Of a stretch of DNA of 64,000 nucleotides, positions 17,503 to 26,030 are shown piece after piece. The notes under the pieces are model-generated. The model was not told the origin of the DNA. It did not search any database and worked only from the letters and a program-made list of their open reading frames with translations. Source of the DNA: an uncultured Eubacteriales bacterium (GTDB lineage Bacteria > Bacillota > Clostridia > Lachnospirales > Lachnospiraceae). The position numbers and the translations under genes were made by a program. Position 1 is the first letter of the stretch, and each line of letters starts with the position of its first letter. The stretch lies in NCBI GenBank assembly GCA_951800645.1, contig CATOIK010000004.1:62001-126000 (forward strand), written 5' to 3'.

Positions 17503-19008
17503 TTATCCTCTCTCCTTTCCAATAGTTCCCTTTAACCTCTGAAGGATTGCACGAATAATCGGTGAAAATATGCAGATAAGTGCAATTACCATCAGCACAC
17601 CAGATACCGGACGGGTAAAGAAGCTGGTCCAGGTTCCACTGTACTGGAAGGCCTTCAGCATATTCTTTTCCAGGGTGGGGCCCAGGATAAAGGCCAAAAT
17701 CAAGGGAGAGGTCGGCAGTCCGCCAAAGTGCATAGCCACACCAACTGCACAAAACGCCATCATCATACCGCATTTATACAGGTTTCCGGAATCTACATAA
17801 GCAGACGCCAGGCAGATTACCAGCAGAGCCGGATACATGTAAACACTGGGTACTTTCAGAATATAGGGGAACCACCGTTTGCCCAGCGCCTGCATCAGCA
17901 GAACAATCGCTGCTACTGCCATAACCGTAGTAAACATCAGATAAACCACATCACCACTGTTGGCAAATACCATGGGGCCCATCTCTAAACCGTGAATAGT
18001 CAAAGCACCAATCAAAAGGGCTGTAGTGGAGTCTCCCGGGATTCCAAGGGCTGCCATAGGAATCATAGCGCCGCCAATCGCAGCATTATTTGCTACCTCC
18101 GGAGCCCAGATACCGCCGGCTGCTCCATTTCCGTACTCTTCTGGATGCTTTGACGCATTTTTAGCAGAAGAATACGCTACCAGGTTGGAAAGGCCAGAGC
18201 CCATACCCGGTAAAAATCCAATTCCAAGTCCAATCAGGAATGAGCGGATAATATTGCCCATTTCTTCCTTGAAATCCTGAATTCCAAGGCCGAAGCCCTT
18301 CAAACCTTTTCCATCCACCTCCGGCGCCGGGCTGAATCCCTTTCCGAAGGTTACCAGAATATGGCTCACTGCAAAAATACCGGTCAACACTACAATCATG
18401 CCAAGGCCGCTCAGCAGATACATATTTCCAAAAGTAAACCGCAGTTCTGCGTCAATGGGGGAATATCCTACACAGGCAAATAAAAGCCCGATACAGCTGG
18501 AAGCCAGTCCTTTAAACATATTGCCTTTGGAAATAGCCAGTACCATGGTCATTGCCACCAGGCAAAGAGCCGCGTACTCCCATGCTCCCATAGCAAAGGC
18601 AAAATCCGCTACCTTCTCTGCCAGCAGCATAGCTGCCAGGGCGCTGAAGAAGGTGCCTGTAAAGGATGCAGTCATACCGATAGCCAGCGCCTTGGACGCC
18701 TGACCTTTCTGAGCCATGGGATGTCCGTCCCAGCAGGTAGCTACTGCAGAAGCAGAGCCAGGGATACCTAAAAGTACGGAGCCGATAAATGCACCGGAAC
18801 ATCCGCCAATCCAAAGAGACAGCAGAAAGATTATTGCCGTTGCATGATCCATCGTATAAGTCAGCGGCATAAACAGCATGACTGCCATGGTTCCGGACAA
18901 TCCGGGAATTGCTCCGAATACAATTCCCACAAAGGTTCCCACCACCATCAGGATCAAATTCATAGGTATCAGAAATTGAGATACAATGTAAGGAATATAA
19001 CCAATCAT
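17503..19008 (-). CDS. tctA: Tripartite tricarboxylate transporter, large permease subunit TctA
   Basis: 501-residue integral membrane protein with about 11-12 hydrophobic segments. Typical TctA stretches are GIVFGAIPGLSGTMAVMLF near residue 30 and the inverted-repeat counterpart GIGFLPGMGSGLSNLVAY near 260. It works with TctB and the periplasmic/lipoprotein TctC to import carboxylates using the ion gradient. Third gene of tctC-tctB-tctA-MBL, 12 bases after tctB. Confidence 0.95.
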   Translation of the reverse strand: MIGYIPYIVSQFLIPMNLILMVVGTFVGIVFGAIPGLSGTMAVMLFMPLTYTMDHATAIIFLLSLWIGGCSGAFIGSVLLGIPGSASAVATCWDGHPMAQKGQASKALAIGMTASFTGTFFSALAAMLLAEKVADFAFAMGAWEYAALCLVAMTMVLAISKGNMFKGLASSCIGLLFACVGYSPIDAELRFTFGNMYLLSGLGMIVVLTGIFAVSHILVTFGKGFSPAPEVDGKGLKGFGLGIQDFKEEMGNIIRSFLIGLGIGFLPGMGSGLSNLVAYSSAKNASKHPEEYGNGAAGGIWAPEVANNAAIGGAMIPMAALGIPGDSTTALLIGALTIHGLEMGPMVFANSGDVVYLMFTTVMAVAAIVLLMQALGKRWFPYILKVPSVYMYPALLVICLASAYVDSGNLYKCGMMMAFCAVGVAMHFGGLPTSPLILAFILGPTLEKNMLKAFQYSGTWTSFFTRPVSGVLMVIALICIFSPIIRAILQRLKGTIGKERG

Positions 19009-19020
19009 CTGCGTACCTCC

Positions 19021-19491
19021 TTAATCAAACAGCAGTCCGCCCGGCAGGGTCATTCCAAACAGCGGAACATACATGCCGTAGACGATCAGGCTGACTGCTA
19101 CAGAAAACAGGACTCTGGCCCAGGGTTTGGTTGGCAGATTGCTGGCTTTTGAGAAATAAGTAGTCAGCACATACAAAACCACCATGCTGGCAATCACAAA
19201 GCCCACATATTTCATCGCCAGCACATAGCCACAAAGAACAGCAAAGGACACTGCAATACGAATCATGCCGGCTTTGCTCATAAGAGCCTTGCTTTCTTCC
19301 TTCTGCCGGCAGCCGTTTACAAAGGTTCCGGCTCCGCATACTATCAGGCCAAACACAGCGATACCTGGCAATAACTTGGGGCCCGGATACGCCGCTGTAA
19401 AAGGCGTCTCAAACTGACTGATCAAACAGGCAGACACCAATCCGACAAGCACCAGCGCTGCGCCGGTAATCTGATCTTTTTTTGCTTTCAT
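19021..19491 (-). CDS. tctB: Tripartite tricarboxylate transporter, small permease subunit TctB
   Basis: 156 residues with four predicted membrane segments. It opens with KDQITGAALVLVGLVSACLI, and FPxxAYPGPKLLPG-like sequence (TAAYPGPKLLPGIAVFGL) is typical of the family. It lies between tctC and tctA, 24 and 12 bases away. Confidence 0.9.
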   Translation of the reverse strand: MKAKKDQITGAALVLVGLVSACLISQFETPFTAAYPGPKLLPGIAVFGLIVCGAGTFVNGCRQKEESKALMSKAGMIRIAVSFAVLCGYVLAMKYVGFVIASMVVLYVLTTYFSKASNLPTKPWARVLFSVAVSLIVYGMYVPLFGMTLPGGLLFD

Positions 19492-19515
19492 GTTTCGGCA
19501 CGCTCCTTTGTTTTC

Positions 19516-20559
19516 TTATTTCTTCAAGCCAAGTTCTGCACAAACTACATCCAGTTCTTCCTGCTGACCTTTCATGGTTGCCTGGGCTTTTTCATAGGGA
19601 ACGAATTCCATTGCCATACCGGCTCCTTCCAGAATTTCTCTGGTTTTCTCATCCTTTGCTGCAGCGTCAAACATTGCTAAGATTGCCTGAGCAGTAGCAT
19701 CGTCCATTTCCGGATTTGCCAGAAGGTAGAAATATGTACCAAATACACAGTCATATCCCAGTTCCTTAAAGGAGGGAACATCTGGAATGAGGCTGTTTCT
19801 TCCACCCTCCTCTGTTGCAGAGAAACATGCAAGCGCATTTACCTTTCCTGCCTCAATGTACTGTTTCGCCTGGTTTGCATTTACCAGTGCGCACTGAATG
19901 CTGCCGCCTACTAAAGCTGTCAGCTTATCTGTGTCAGAACCAGCCTCTACATATTTCAGTTCAATTCCCAGTTCCTTACACATCATACCTGACATAATAT
20001 GAGCGGAACCGCCGGTCTCTACACCAATCATCATGCTTCCGCCGGCTGCCTTAGCTGCCTCAACAAATCCATCCAGATCTGTTATATCTCCTGTCGGAAC
20101 TACCAGAACATAGCCGCCTTTTTCTACAGGAGTTGCTGCACCGATTACTTTAAATTCCTCATGTCCTACATGATCATAAACGCCGGTAGCGGTCTTAATG
20201 CACATGGTAGTATGGAAAAACAGGAGCTGGCTTCCGTCTGCCTTGCCGTTACGAACAGTTTCCATAGCTACAACGCCGCTTCCATCTGTGTTGTTTACTA
20301 CCGTGGTGTTACTGTCAAAATTGCTGTTGATATAAGCAGTTAATGCCCTGGCTGCCACATCTGTGCCGCCGCCTGCAGATGCCGGAACCTGCATCTCAAT
20401 CTTTTGGGGAAGGGAAGCGGATGCTTCCTGCCCCTCTGCAGCACCCTTGGCTGCTGTTTCCTTCGCTGCCGGCCCGCTGCTGTCTGCAGAACCGCTGCAG
20501 CCAGTCATGGAAAACGCCATCATACCTGCCAGTACCAATGCCAACATTCTTTTCTTCAT
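19516..20559 (-). CDS. tctC: Tripartite tricarboxylate transporter substrate-binding lipoprotein TctC
   Basis: 347 residues from MKKRMLALVLAG, chosen because AGGAG is 9 bases upstream; the alternative ATG three codons earlier overlaps that site. Lipobox MTGC at about residues 18-21, a Ser/Ala/Glu-rich linker, then a Bug-type binding domain from about residue 50 (QVPASAGGGTDVAARAL, GVETGGSAHIMSGMM). It captures a carboxylate outside the membrane and passes it to TctAB. First gene of the operon and divergent from the LysR gene. The ligand cannot be read from sequence. Confidence 0.93.
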   Translation of the reverse strand: MKKRMLALVLAGMMAFSMTGCSGSADSSGPAAKETAAKGAAEGQEASASLPQKIEMQVPASAGGGTDVAARALTAYINSNFDSNTTVVNNTDGSGVVAMETVRNGKADGSQLLFFHTTMCIKTATGVYDHVGHEEFKVIGAATPVEKGGYVLVVPTGDITDLDGFVEAAKAAGGSMMIGVETGGSAHIMSGMMCKELGIELKYVEAGSDTDKLTALVGGSIQCALVNANQAKQYIEAGKVNALACFSATEEGGRNSLIPDVPSFKELGYDCVFGTYFYLLANPEMDDATAQAILAMFDAAAKDEKTREILEGAGMAMEFVPYEKAQATMKGQQEELDVVCAELGLKK

Positions 20560-20631
20560 AACTCTCATCTCCTGAATTTACTATTTATTTTGCTATTTTC
20601 CTTCACGCGCTTGAAGAACTTTGATAAATTT

Positions 20632-20660
20632 ATTATAATCATGATATGGACTTAGTTCAA
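20632..20660 (-). promoter_or_regulatory. Promoter of the tctCBA-MBL operon
   Basis: Minus-strand TTGAAC (20655-20660), 17-base spacer, TATAAT (20632-20637). Confidence 0.8.
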
Positions 20661-20676
20661 CTTATCATTTATAAGT
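20660..20676. promoter_or_regulatory. Candidate LysR-type operator
   Basis: ACTTAT-CATTT-ATAAGT, a perfect 6-5-6 palindrome containing the T-N11-A form of LTTR boxes. It abuts the -35 hexamer of the tct promoter and is flanked by two GGACTTA direct repeats. This is the usual place for a LysR activator site. Confidence 0.6.
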
Positions 20677-20702
20677 ATTGGACTTAATATTTTTAATTTT
20701 TG

Positions 20703-20732
20703 TTGTTAAATTGTGCATTCTTGTCATATAAT
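20703..20732 (+). promoter_or_regulatory. Promoter of the lysR-type gene
   Basis: Plus-strand TTGTTA (20703-20708), 18-base spacer, TATAAT (20727-20732), about 50 bases before the start. Confidence 0.65.
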
Positions 20733-20780
20733 ACGCCCTTTTTTTATTTAAATGTTACATAAAATCAGGAGGAAATTTCT

Positions 20781-21713
20781 ATGGATTTACATCAGATTCA
20801 ATACATTCTGACTATTGCAGAGAAACAGAGTATCAGCAAAGCTGCGGAAAGTCTTTTTATCACTCAGTCTGCCTTAAACCAGCAGCTTTTAAAGCTGGAA
20901 AATGAACTGGGAGTTCCTCTGTTTGAACGGCGGAACCGGTCCATGATTCCTACTGCAGCCGGACAGGTATACCTGGATGCTGCCCAGCAAATGGCAGACC
21001 TGAAACGAAAGACCTATAAAATCATTCAGGATATTGCAAACGAAAACTCTGGAGAAATCCGTCTGGCCTACACACCGGAAGTAGGCGCCCGCATGTTTTC
21101 TGCAGTATATCCTATATTTATCAAAAAATACCCAGATGTTACCTTTCAGATTCACGAAGCCCGTGGAAAAGAAATCAAAAAACTGCTGCTTAATAAAACT
21201 GTAGATCTGGCCCACATAAGCTACTTTGACTTCAGCCGCAGTCCGGATCTGGAATACCTGGACATCGACTCGGAATACATTGTGCTGGGGCTTCCATCCA
21301 GCCATCCGCTGGCCTGCCTGGCTGGTGAAAACAGTCATCAGCACCTCCCTTTAATTGATCTAAACCTGCTGAAAGACGACGCCTTTGTTCTTGCAGACAG
21401 AAGTACGCTGATACGGGACGCTCTGGACTACACATTTTCAAAAGCGGGTTTTTCTCCAAAGATCTTATTTGAGTCTGCCAGTTCCCAGACTCTTATCAAC
21501 ATGGTACAGGCTCAGATTGCACCTGCTTTCTTTCCTCAGTCCTATGTACGCCCGGATCCTTCTATCGTTTACTTTAAAGCAGCCCCCTGTTTTGCCTGGT
21601 GCCGCAGCGTTGCCTTCCGTAAAAACTCCTATTTAAGCAAACCGGAGAAATACTTTATTGCTCTTTCCACCGATTTTATGCGCGGAATTGTGCAAAAAGG
21701 AAAATGGGAATAA
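20781..21713 (+). CDS. LysR-family transcriptional regulator, probable tct operon regulator
   Basis: 310 residues. N-terminal winged HTH (about residues 1-60: MDLHQIQYILTIAEKQSISK, TQSALNQQLLKLENELGVPL) and a C-terminal periplasmic-binding-like effector domain (about 90-300). Divergently transcribed from tctC across a 220-base gap containing a palindromic LTTR box, so it most likely activates the transporter in response to its substrate. AGGAGG precedes the start. Confidence 0.9.
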   Translation: MDLHQIQYILTIAEKQSISKAAESLFITQSALNQQLLKLENELGVPLFERRNRSMIPTAAGQVYLDAAQQMADLKRKTYKIIQDIANENSGEIRLAYTPEVGARMFSAVYPIFIKKYPDVTFQIHEARGKEIKKLLLNKTVDLAHISYFDFSRSPDLEYLDIDSEYIVLGLPSSHPLACLAGENSHQHLPLIDLNLLKDDAFVLADRSTLIRDALDYTFSKAGFSPKILFESASSQTLINMVQAQIAPAFFPQSYVRPDPSIVYFKAAPCFAWCRSVAFRKNSYLSKPEKYFIALSTDFMRGIVQKGKWE

Positions 21714-21739
21714 GGAAATGTCTGCCGCCAGGCACATAA

Positions 21740-21862
21740 AAAGAGTCCGGTTCACCGGACTCTCGCGCCGGAGCGCGTCTGCGTCAGCAGACATTTTCCT
21801 TAAGCGCGAAGTGCGCATCCCGCGGAGCGTTGTTGTTTCATAGGGCGAACTTTCCTATGAAA
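21740..21862 (-). repeat. 123-bp interspersed repeat, copy D
   Basis: Same length and orientation as copies A-C; the only notable change is GTTGTTG for GTTTTTG. In minus-strand sense it begins directly after the poly-T of the rplQ terminator. Confidence 0.9.
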
Positions 21863-21863
21863 C

Positions 21864-21894
21864 AACAAAAAGCCGGTGCATTTCTGCACCGGCT
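21864..21894 (-). terminator. Rho-independent terminator of rplQ and the ribosomal superoperon
   Basis: Minus-strand AGCCGGTGCA-GAAA-TGCACCGGCT, a perfect 10-bp stem with a GNRA-type loop followed by TTTTTGTT, 18 bases after the rplQ stop. It could also work for the convergent LysR gene. Confidence 0.9.
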
Positions 21895-21912
21895 TCTCTT
21901 TATGCCTTATAA

Positions 21913-22449
21913 TTAAACTAACTCTAACAGCACTTCCATAGCGCCGTCGCCCTTACGCTGGCCGATCTTTACGATACGGGTATAACCACCGTTGCGGGAA
22001 ACATACTTCGGAGCAACCTCATCAAAGAGTTTTGCCGGAAGATCTACGGACTTGGTGTTTTTCTTTCTGCCTGCTGCTGCAGCCGGAACCTCTGTTACAT
22101 CGTACAGAACCTTCAGCATCTGACGGCGAGCATGCAGTCTGGACGGGTTGTCCTTCTTAATCTCTTTCTGAACTTCATCATAAACGGTAACCTTCTTGCC
22201 GTTTACTACTTCTTTTACTCTCTTACCGTTTGCATCCTTGCGGGCAACCTTAGCGGTAACGGTAACAGTCTCAAAGTTATCTTTCTCTTTTACAGCCAGT
22301 GCGATCAGACCCTCAGCAACCTTACGGATCTCTTTTGCTCTTGCCTCAGTGGTCTTGATGCTGCCATGATACAGCAGTGCAGTTACCTGGCTGCGGATCA
22401 TTGCTTTTCTCTGACTGGAAGTTCTTCCAAGCTTTCTATAACCTGCCAT
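21913..22449 (-). CDS. rplQ: 50S ribosomal protein L17 (bL17), long form
   Basis: 178 residues against about 115-130 in most bacteria. The start MAGYRKLGRTSSQRKAMIRS and the C-terminus GGYTRIVKIGQRKGDGAMEV are canonical. The extra 50 or so residues lie in the middle (about 70-150), including KVARKDANGKRVKEVVNGKK and an Ala-rich piece PAAAAGRKKNTK. Such insertions are familiar from Lachnospiraceae L17. Last gene of the alpha group, with a 200-base spacer from rpoA. Confidence 0.95.
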   Translation of the reverse strand: MAGYRKLGRTSSQRKAMIRSQVTALLYHGSIKTTEARAKEIRKVAEGLIALAVKEKDNFETVTVTAKVARKDANGKRVKEVVNGKKVTVYDEVQKEIKKDNPSRLHARRQMLKVLYDVTEVPAAAAGRKKNTKSVDLPAKLFDEVAPKYVSRNGGYTRIVKIGQRKGDGAMEVLLELV

Positions 22450-22650
22450 TTTATTTTCCTCCTGAAATTACGGAGTGCGGTCTGCGCTCGTTGGACTTAT
22501 CAGACCACAACACCTGTGTTTATGATACCCACCCCTGCTCGTTGGACTTACGAGGCTGGCACCCTACTAATGTATTGGCTTCCACTGCAAAAAAGGGGGA
22601 AACCCGAACTCCGCTTACGCCCCGTTTGGGCAGCGTTCGCTTCACTCACT
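22450..22650 (-). other. Structured rpoA-rplQ spacer with two same-loop hairpins
   Basis: 201 bases without a gene. The 14-mer TAAGTCCAACGAGC occurs twice on the minus strand (22486-22499 and 22537-22550). One lies in a loop closed by GGTCTG/CAGACC, the other in a loop closed by CTCG/CGAG. GC-rich sequence fills the rest. See findings. Confidence 0.6.
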
Positions 22651-23610
22651 TCACTCCTCACTGGGGTTCAGTTGAAGTCCTAATTCTTTTAACTTTGCCA
22701 ACACTTCCTCTAAGGACTTGCGGCCAAGGTTTCTCACCTTCATCATATCCTCCGGAGTTCTGTTGCACAGCTCCTCCACAGTATTGATGCCGGCGCGCTT
22801 CAGACAGTTGTAAGAACGAACGGACAGTTCCAGCTCGTCAATATTCATCTCAAGCACTTTTTCTTTTTCATTATCTTCCTTCTCTACCATGATCTCAGCA
22901 GTATTGGCAATCTCAGAAAGATTGATGAACAGACTCAAATGCTCGCTTAATACCTTCGCAGCCAGGCTGACAGCCTCATCCGGCGCCAGGGTTCCGTTGG
23001 TGTAAACATCCAAAGTCAGTTTATCGTAATCGGTAACCTGACCAACACGGGTGTTTTCGATTGCCATATTTACGCGCTCAACCGGAGTGTAAATGGAATC
23101 AATCGCAATAACGCCAATCGGCAGTTCGTCGTTTTTGTTCTTGTCTGCGCTTACATATCCGCGGCCCTTAGTGATAGTCAGTTCCATGTAGAACTTGGAA
23201 TCTGCGCCGCCGCTTAAGGTGGCGATCACCTGTTCCGGATTCATGATTTCGATGTCCGGATCAGCCTGGATGTCAGCAGCAGTGATGACGCCTTCACCCT
23301 CAAACTCGATGTAGGCAGTCTTCACTTCATTGCTGTCGCTGTTGTTCTTAATAGATAAGCTCTTGATGTTCATGATGATTTCACTTACATCCTCTTTCAC
23401 TCCGGGGATGGAACTGAACTCATGCAAAACGCCGTCGATTTTCACCTGGCTGACTGCAGCGCCCGGCAGAGAAGATAACATAATTCTTCTCAGGGAGTTG
23501 CCTAACGTGGTGCCGTAGCCTCTCTCCAGCGGTTCAACTACAAACTTGCCATATTTCTTATCATCTGAAATTTCAACAATCTCAATGTTTGGTTTTTCAA
23601 AATCGAACAC
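22651..23610 (-). CDS. rpoA: DNA-directed RNA polymerase subunit alpha
   Basis: 319 residues, full length. The N-terminal assembly domain (about 1-230) contains [20 protein letters not shown]. The C-terminal domain (about 250-319), which binds DNA UP elements and activators, contains [18 protein letters not shown] and [15 protein letters not shown]. Between rpsD and rplQ as in most Firmicutes. Confidence 0.98.
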   Translation of the reverse strand: MFDFEKPNIEIVEISDDKKYGKFVVEPLERGYGTTLGNSLRRIMLSSLPGAAVSQVKIDGVLHEFSSIPGVKEDVSEIIMNIKSLSIKNNSDSNEVKTAYIEFEGEGVITAADIQADPDIEIMNPEQVIATLSGGADSKFYMELTITKGRGYVSADKNKNDELPIGVIAIDSIYTPVERVNMAIENTRVGQVTDYDKLTLDVYTNGTLAPDEAVSLAAKVLSEHLSLFINLSEIANTAEIMVEKEDNEKEKVLEMNIDELELSVRSYNCLKRAGINTVEELCNRTPEDMMKVRNLGRKSLEEVLAKLKELGLQLNPSEE

Positions 23611-23669
23611 GATTATAGCCCCTCCTTTTTGGGTAATCTATCGAGGGAATTTTAGTACTCGTTTAAGAA

Positions 23670-23739
23670 GTTCTTTTTGCTTTGCTTAAAGAACAGCCTT
23701 CTCACTAAACTCAGTCTTACTTCGTTAAGCGTTCAGCCC
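23670..23739 (-). other. Stop-proximal structured element after rpsD
   Basis: Minus strand, right after the rpsD stop: GCTTAACGAAG, then GAGTTTAGTGAGAAGGCT, then a perfect 7-bp hairpin GTTCTTT...AAAGAAC. It is homologous to the element after rpsM, with a compensated stem. Confidence 0.55.
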
Positions 23740-24333
23740 TTATTTGGAGTACAACTCGACGATAAGCATTTCGTTTACCGGAACATCAATCTCATCTCTG
23801 GTGGGCAGCTCTTTTACAACGCCCTTTAAGTTCTCCTGGTCAACATCCAGCCAAGCCGGAACCAGACGACCTGCAGTGGTCTCCAGAACATCTTTGTATC
23901 TCTGAGAAGATTTAGCCTTCTCTCTCACTTCGATTACATCACCAGCCTTTACCAGGTAGGACGGAATGTTTACACACTTGCCGTTTACCAGGATGTGCTT
24001 GTGGTCAACGATCTGTCTGGTCTCCCGTCTGGTGCGGCCAAATCCCATACGGAAAACCACATTGTCCAGTCTTCTCTCCAGAAGGATCATCATGTTCTCA
24101 CCAGTCTGGCCGTCCATTTTCTCAGCCTTGGTGTAGTAGTTGCGGAACGGCTTCTCTAATACGCCGTAGATGAATTTTGCTTTCTGCTTCTCGCGTAACT
24201 GGAGACCATACTCGCTTACTTTTCTGTTAGCTCTTTTTAATTCTCTGTTTGATTTTTTATCAATTCCTAAATAGATTGGATCCAAACCAAGAGATCTACA
24301 TCTTTTAAGAACAGGAACTCTATCTACTGCCAC
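23740..24333 (-). CDS. rpsD: 30S ribosomal protein S4 (uS4)
   Basis: 197 residues, full length. The start [16 protein letters not shown] and the S4 RNA-binding domain (about 87-150, [38 protein letters not shown]) are clear. A primary 16S rRNA-binding assembly protein; in other bacteria it represses the alpha operon or its own mRNA. Confidence 0.97.
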   Translation of the reverse strand: MAVDRVPVLKRCRSLGLDPIYLGIDKKSNRELKRANRKVSEYGLQLREKQKAKFIYGVLEKPFRNYYTKAEKMDGQTGENMMILLERRLDNVVFRMGFGRTRRETRQIVDHKHILVNGKCVNIPSYLVKAGDVIEVREKAKSSQRYKDVLETTAGRLVPAWLDVDQENLKGVVKELPTRDEIDVPVNEMLIVELYSK

Positions 24334-24348
24334 TTTTAGTACCTCCTA

Positions 24349-24750
24349 TCAGACTCTTCTTCTTTTCGGCGGGCGACATCCGTTATGGGGAACCGGAGTC
24401 ACATCCTTAATGCTAGTTACCTCAATACCGCATGCGGAAAGTGCGCGGATTGCTGCTTCACGGCCTGAACCAGGTCCTTTAACCATAACATCTACAGATT
24501 TTAAGCCATGTACTAAAGCTGCTTTGGCAGCAGTCTCTGCAGCCATCTGTGCTGCATATGGAGTAGATTTCCTTGAACCTCTAAATCCCAGACCACCGGC
24601 ACTAGCCCAAGACAATGCATTACCCTGTGCATCGGTCAGAGTAACGATTGTGTTGTTAAAAGAAGACTGAATATGTGCCTGTCCGCGTTCAACGTTTTTC
24701 TTTACACGCTTTTTTGTCACTTTTTTAGTAGTGGACACTTTTTTAGCCAT
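24349..24750 (-). CDS. rpsK: 30S ribosomal protein S11 (uS11)
   Basis: 133 residues, full length. Typical [20 protein letters not shown] and the Arg-rich C-terminus [13 protein letters not shown] at the mRNA exit region of the small subunit. 15 bases upstream of rpsD. Confidence 0.98.
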   Translation of the reverse strand: MAKKVSTTKKVTKKRVKKNVERGQAHIQSSFNNTIVTLTDAQGNALSWASAGGLGFRGSRKSTPYAAQMAAETAAKAALVHGLKSVDVMVKGPGSGREAAIRALSACGIEVTSIKDVTPVPHNGCRPPKRRRV

Positions 24751-24838
24751 TTTAAACTAACCTACTTTCTTCTAACTTGAATCCTGTTTCCTGTTTTTAA
24801 AACATGCAACGAGATTCGTACATCGTGTGTCTAAAGAT

Positions 24839-24906
24839 GTTCTCCTCTCACAATCTGGAGAACGGCTTTCACACCAAGCTCATAGCATTCGCTAAGTGTT
24901 TAATGC
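24839..24906 (-). other. Stop-proximal structured element after rpsM
   Basis: Minus strand, right after the rpsM stop: GCATT...AATGC stem, CACTTAGCGAA, GAGCTTGGTGTGAAAGCC, then GTTCTCC...GGAGAAC (7-bp perfect stem). It aligns with the element after rpsD. The remaining spacer up to rpsK shows nothing else clear. Confidence 0.55.
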
Positions 24907-25275
24907 CTATTTCTTCTTGTTTGCTACAGTCTTACGAGGACCTTTGCGGGTTCTTGCATTGGTTTTGGTCTTCTGACCACGAACCGGCAGACCTTTTCTG
25001 TGACGGATTCCGCGATAGCAGCCAATCTCCTGCAGTCTCTTGATGTTCATTGCGATTTCTCTGCGCAGATCACCCTCAACTAACTGAGTGTCAGCAATTA
25101 CTGCTGCCAGCTTCTTCACTTCGTCGTCGGTCAGATCCTTGACACGAGTGTCCGGATTTACTCCTGCCTCTGCAAGAATGCGGTTTGCACTTGTTCTACC
25201 AATACCGTAGATGTAAGTCAAGCCGATTTCAACACGCTTTTCTCTTGGTAAATCAACACCAGAAATACGGGCCAT
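24907..25275 (-). CDS. rpsM: 30S ribosomal protein S13 (uS13)
   Basis: 122 residues, full length. [20 protein letters not shown] at the start, helix-hairpin-helix [10 protein letters not shown], and the C-terminal tail [20 protein letters not shown] that contacts the P-site tRNA. Preceded by rpmJ. Confidence 0.98.
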   Translation of the reverse strand: MARISGVDLPREKRVEIGLTYIYGIGRTSANRILAEAGVNPDTRVKDLTDDEVKKLAAVIADTQLVEGDLRREIAMNIKRLQEIGCYRGIRHRKGLPVRGQKTKTNARTRKGPRKTVANKKK

Positions 25276-25349
25276 TTGTGTAGTACACCTCCTGTAATTT
25301 TTTCAGAACGGAAACTTCCGTTCAAGTAGCGCTCAGCTTGCGCTTCGCT

Positions 25350-25463
25350 TTAACCTTGTCTCTGCTTGTGCTTAGGATTTTCACAGATTACTCTGATACT
25401 GCCTTTGCGTTTGATGATTTTGCATTTTTCGCAAATCGGTTTTACTGATGATCTCACCTTCAT
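25350..25463 (-). CDS. rpmJ: 50S ribosomal protein L36 (bL36), zinc-binding form
   Basis: 37 residues, too short for the ORF track; read directly from the sequence. [20 protein letters not shown] opens the protein, and the Zn ligands are the CxxC of CEKC plus the Cys and His of CENPKH. GAAAGGAG precedes the ATG at 25463. First gene after a consensus promoter, leading rpmJ-rpsM-rpsK-rpsD-rpoA-rplQ. Confidence 0.95.
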   Translation of the reverse strand: MKVRSSVKPICEKCKIIKRKGSIRVICENPKHKQRQG

Positions 25464-25619
25464 GGCAATTCTCCTTTCTCCTAATCTCCCTCTCCCCTGG
25501 GCATTTACAACGCTTCGGGGTGTTTCACTTGCATATATCTATATGACACAGATATATTGGTGCATCCGGGTGGAATTTTAGGCAAACTTCACCCAGAATC
25601 TCAACAAAGTCGCCATAGT

Positions 25620-25648
25620 ATTATATCATTGCCTTTTATAATATGCAA
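25620..25648 (-). promoter_or_regulatory. Internal promoter for rpmJ-rpsM-rpsK-rpsD-rpoA-rplQ
   Basis: Minus-strand TTGCAT (25643-25648), 17-base spacer, TATAAT (25620-25625). It gives an approximately 150-base leader before rpmJ and would let the alpha group be expressed apart from the spc group. Confidence 0.8.
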
Positions 25649-25673
25649 GCATTTTTTGTAATTTTTGCTTTTC

Positions 25674-25800
25674 GTCGTGCCATTCGCAATTTGCCTTGCA
25701 AATTACTCATGTCGGACTTGCGTCCTATAAAAATGTTTGTGTTCACGGCCCTTGGTGAGCCAGCTCACCATGTCCGTTCTCACTAACATTTTTGCACGAC
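25674..25800 (-). ncRNA. Candidate multi-branched structured RNA directly after infA
   Basis: 127 bases on the minus strand, starting at the base after the infA stop. The outer stem GTCGTGC/GCACGAC encloses three hairpins: a long one (AAAAATGTT-x-GTG ... CAC-x-AACATTTTT with inner ACGG/CCGT and a tip TGGTGAGC/GCTCACCA), GGAC-GCAA-GTCC, and AATTTGC-AAG-GCAAATT. There is no U tract at its end, so it is not a plain terminator. Function unknown. Confidence 0.55.
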
Positions 25801-26019
25801 TTATTTGTCTCTCCAAATGATTCTTCCTTTTGACAGGTCGTAGGGGGATAACTCAATGGTTACTTTGTCTCCCGGCAGGATCCGGATATAGTTCATACGC
25901 AGTTTTCCGCTGATATGGGCCAGAACCTGGTGGCCGTTTTCTAACTCTACCTGGAACATGGCGTTGGGAAGCTTCTCTACAACAGTTCCTTCAATTTCAA
26001 TCACATCTGCTTTTGACAT
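25801..26019 (-). CDS. infA: Translation initiation factor IF-1
   Basis: 72 residues, exactly the usual size. Single OB fold: [58 protein letters not shown]. Blocks the ribosomal A site during initiation. Its stop codon is immediately followed by a large palindromic element. Confidence 0.98.
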   Translation of the reverse strand: MSKADVIEIEGTVVEKLPNAMFQVELENGHQVLAHISGKLRMNYIRILPGDKVTIELSPYDLSKGRIIWRDK

Positions 26020-26030
26020 GGGTTTACCTC

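Noticed and set aside
25729-25793. Reading the long hairpin after infA as a simple Rho-independent terminator
   Set aside because: Its 3' side on the minus strand continues ATAGGACGC without a T-rich run beyond the stem, and it lies inside a larger closed structure.
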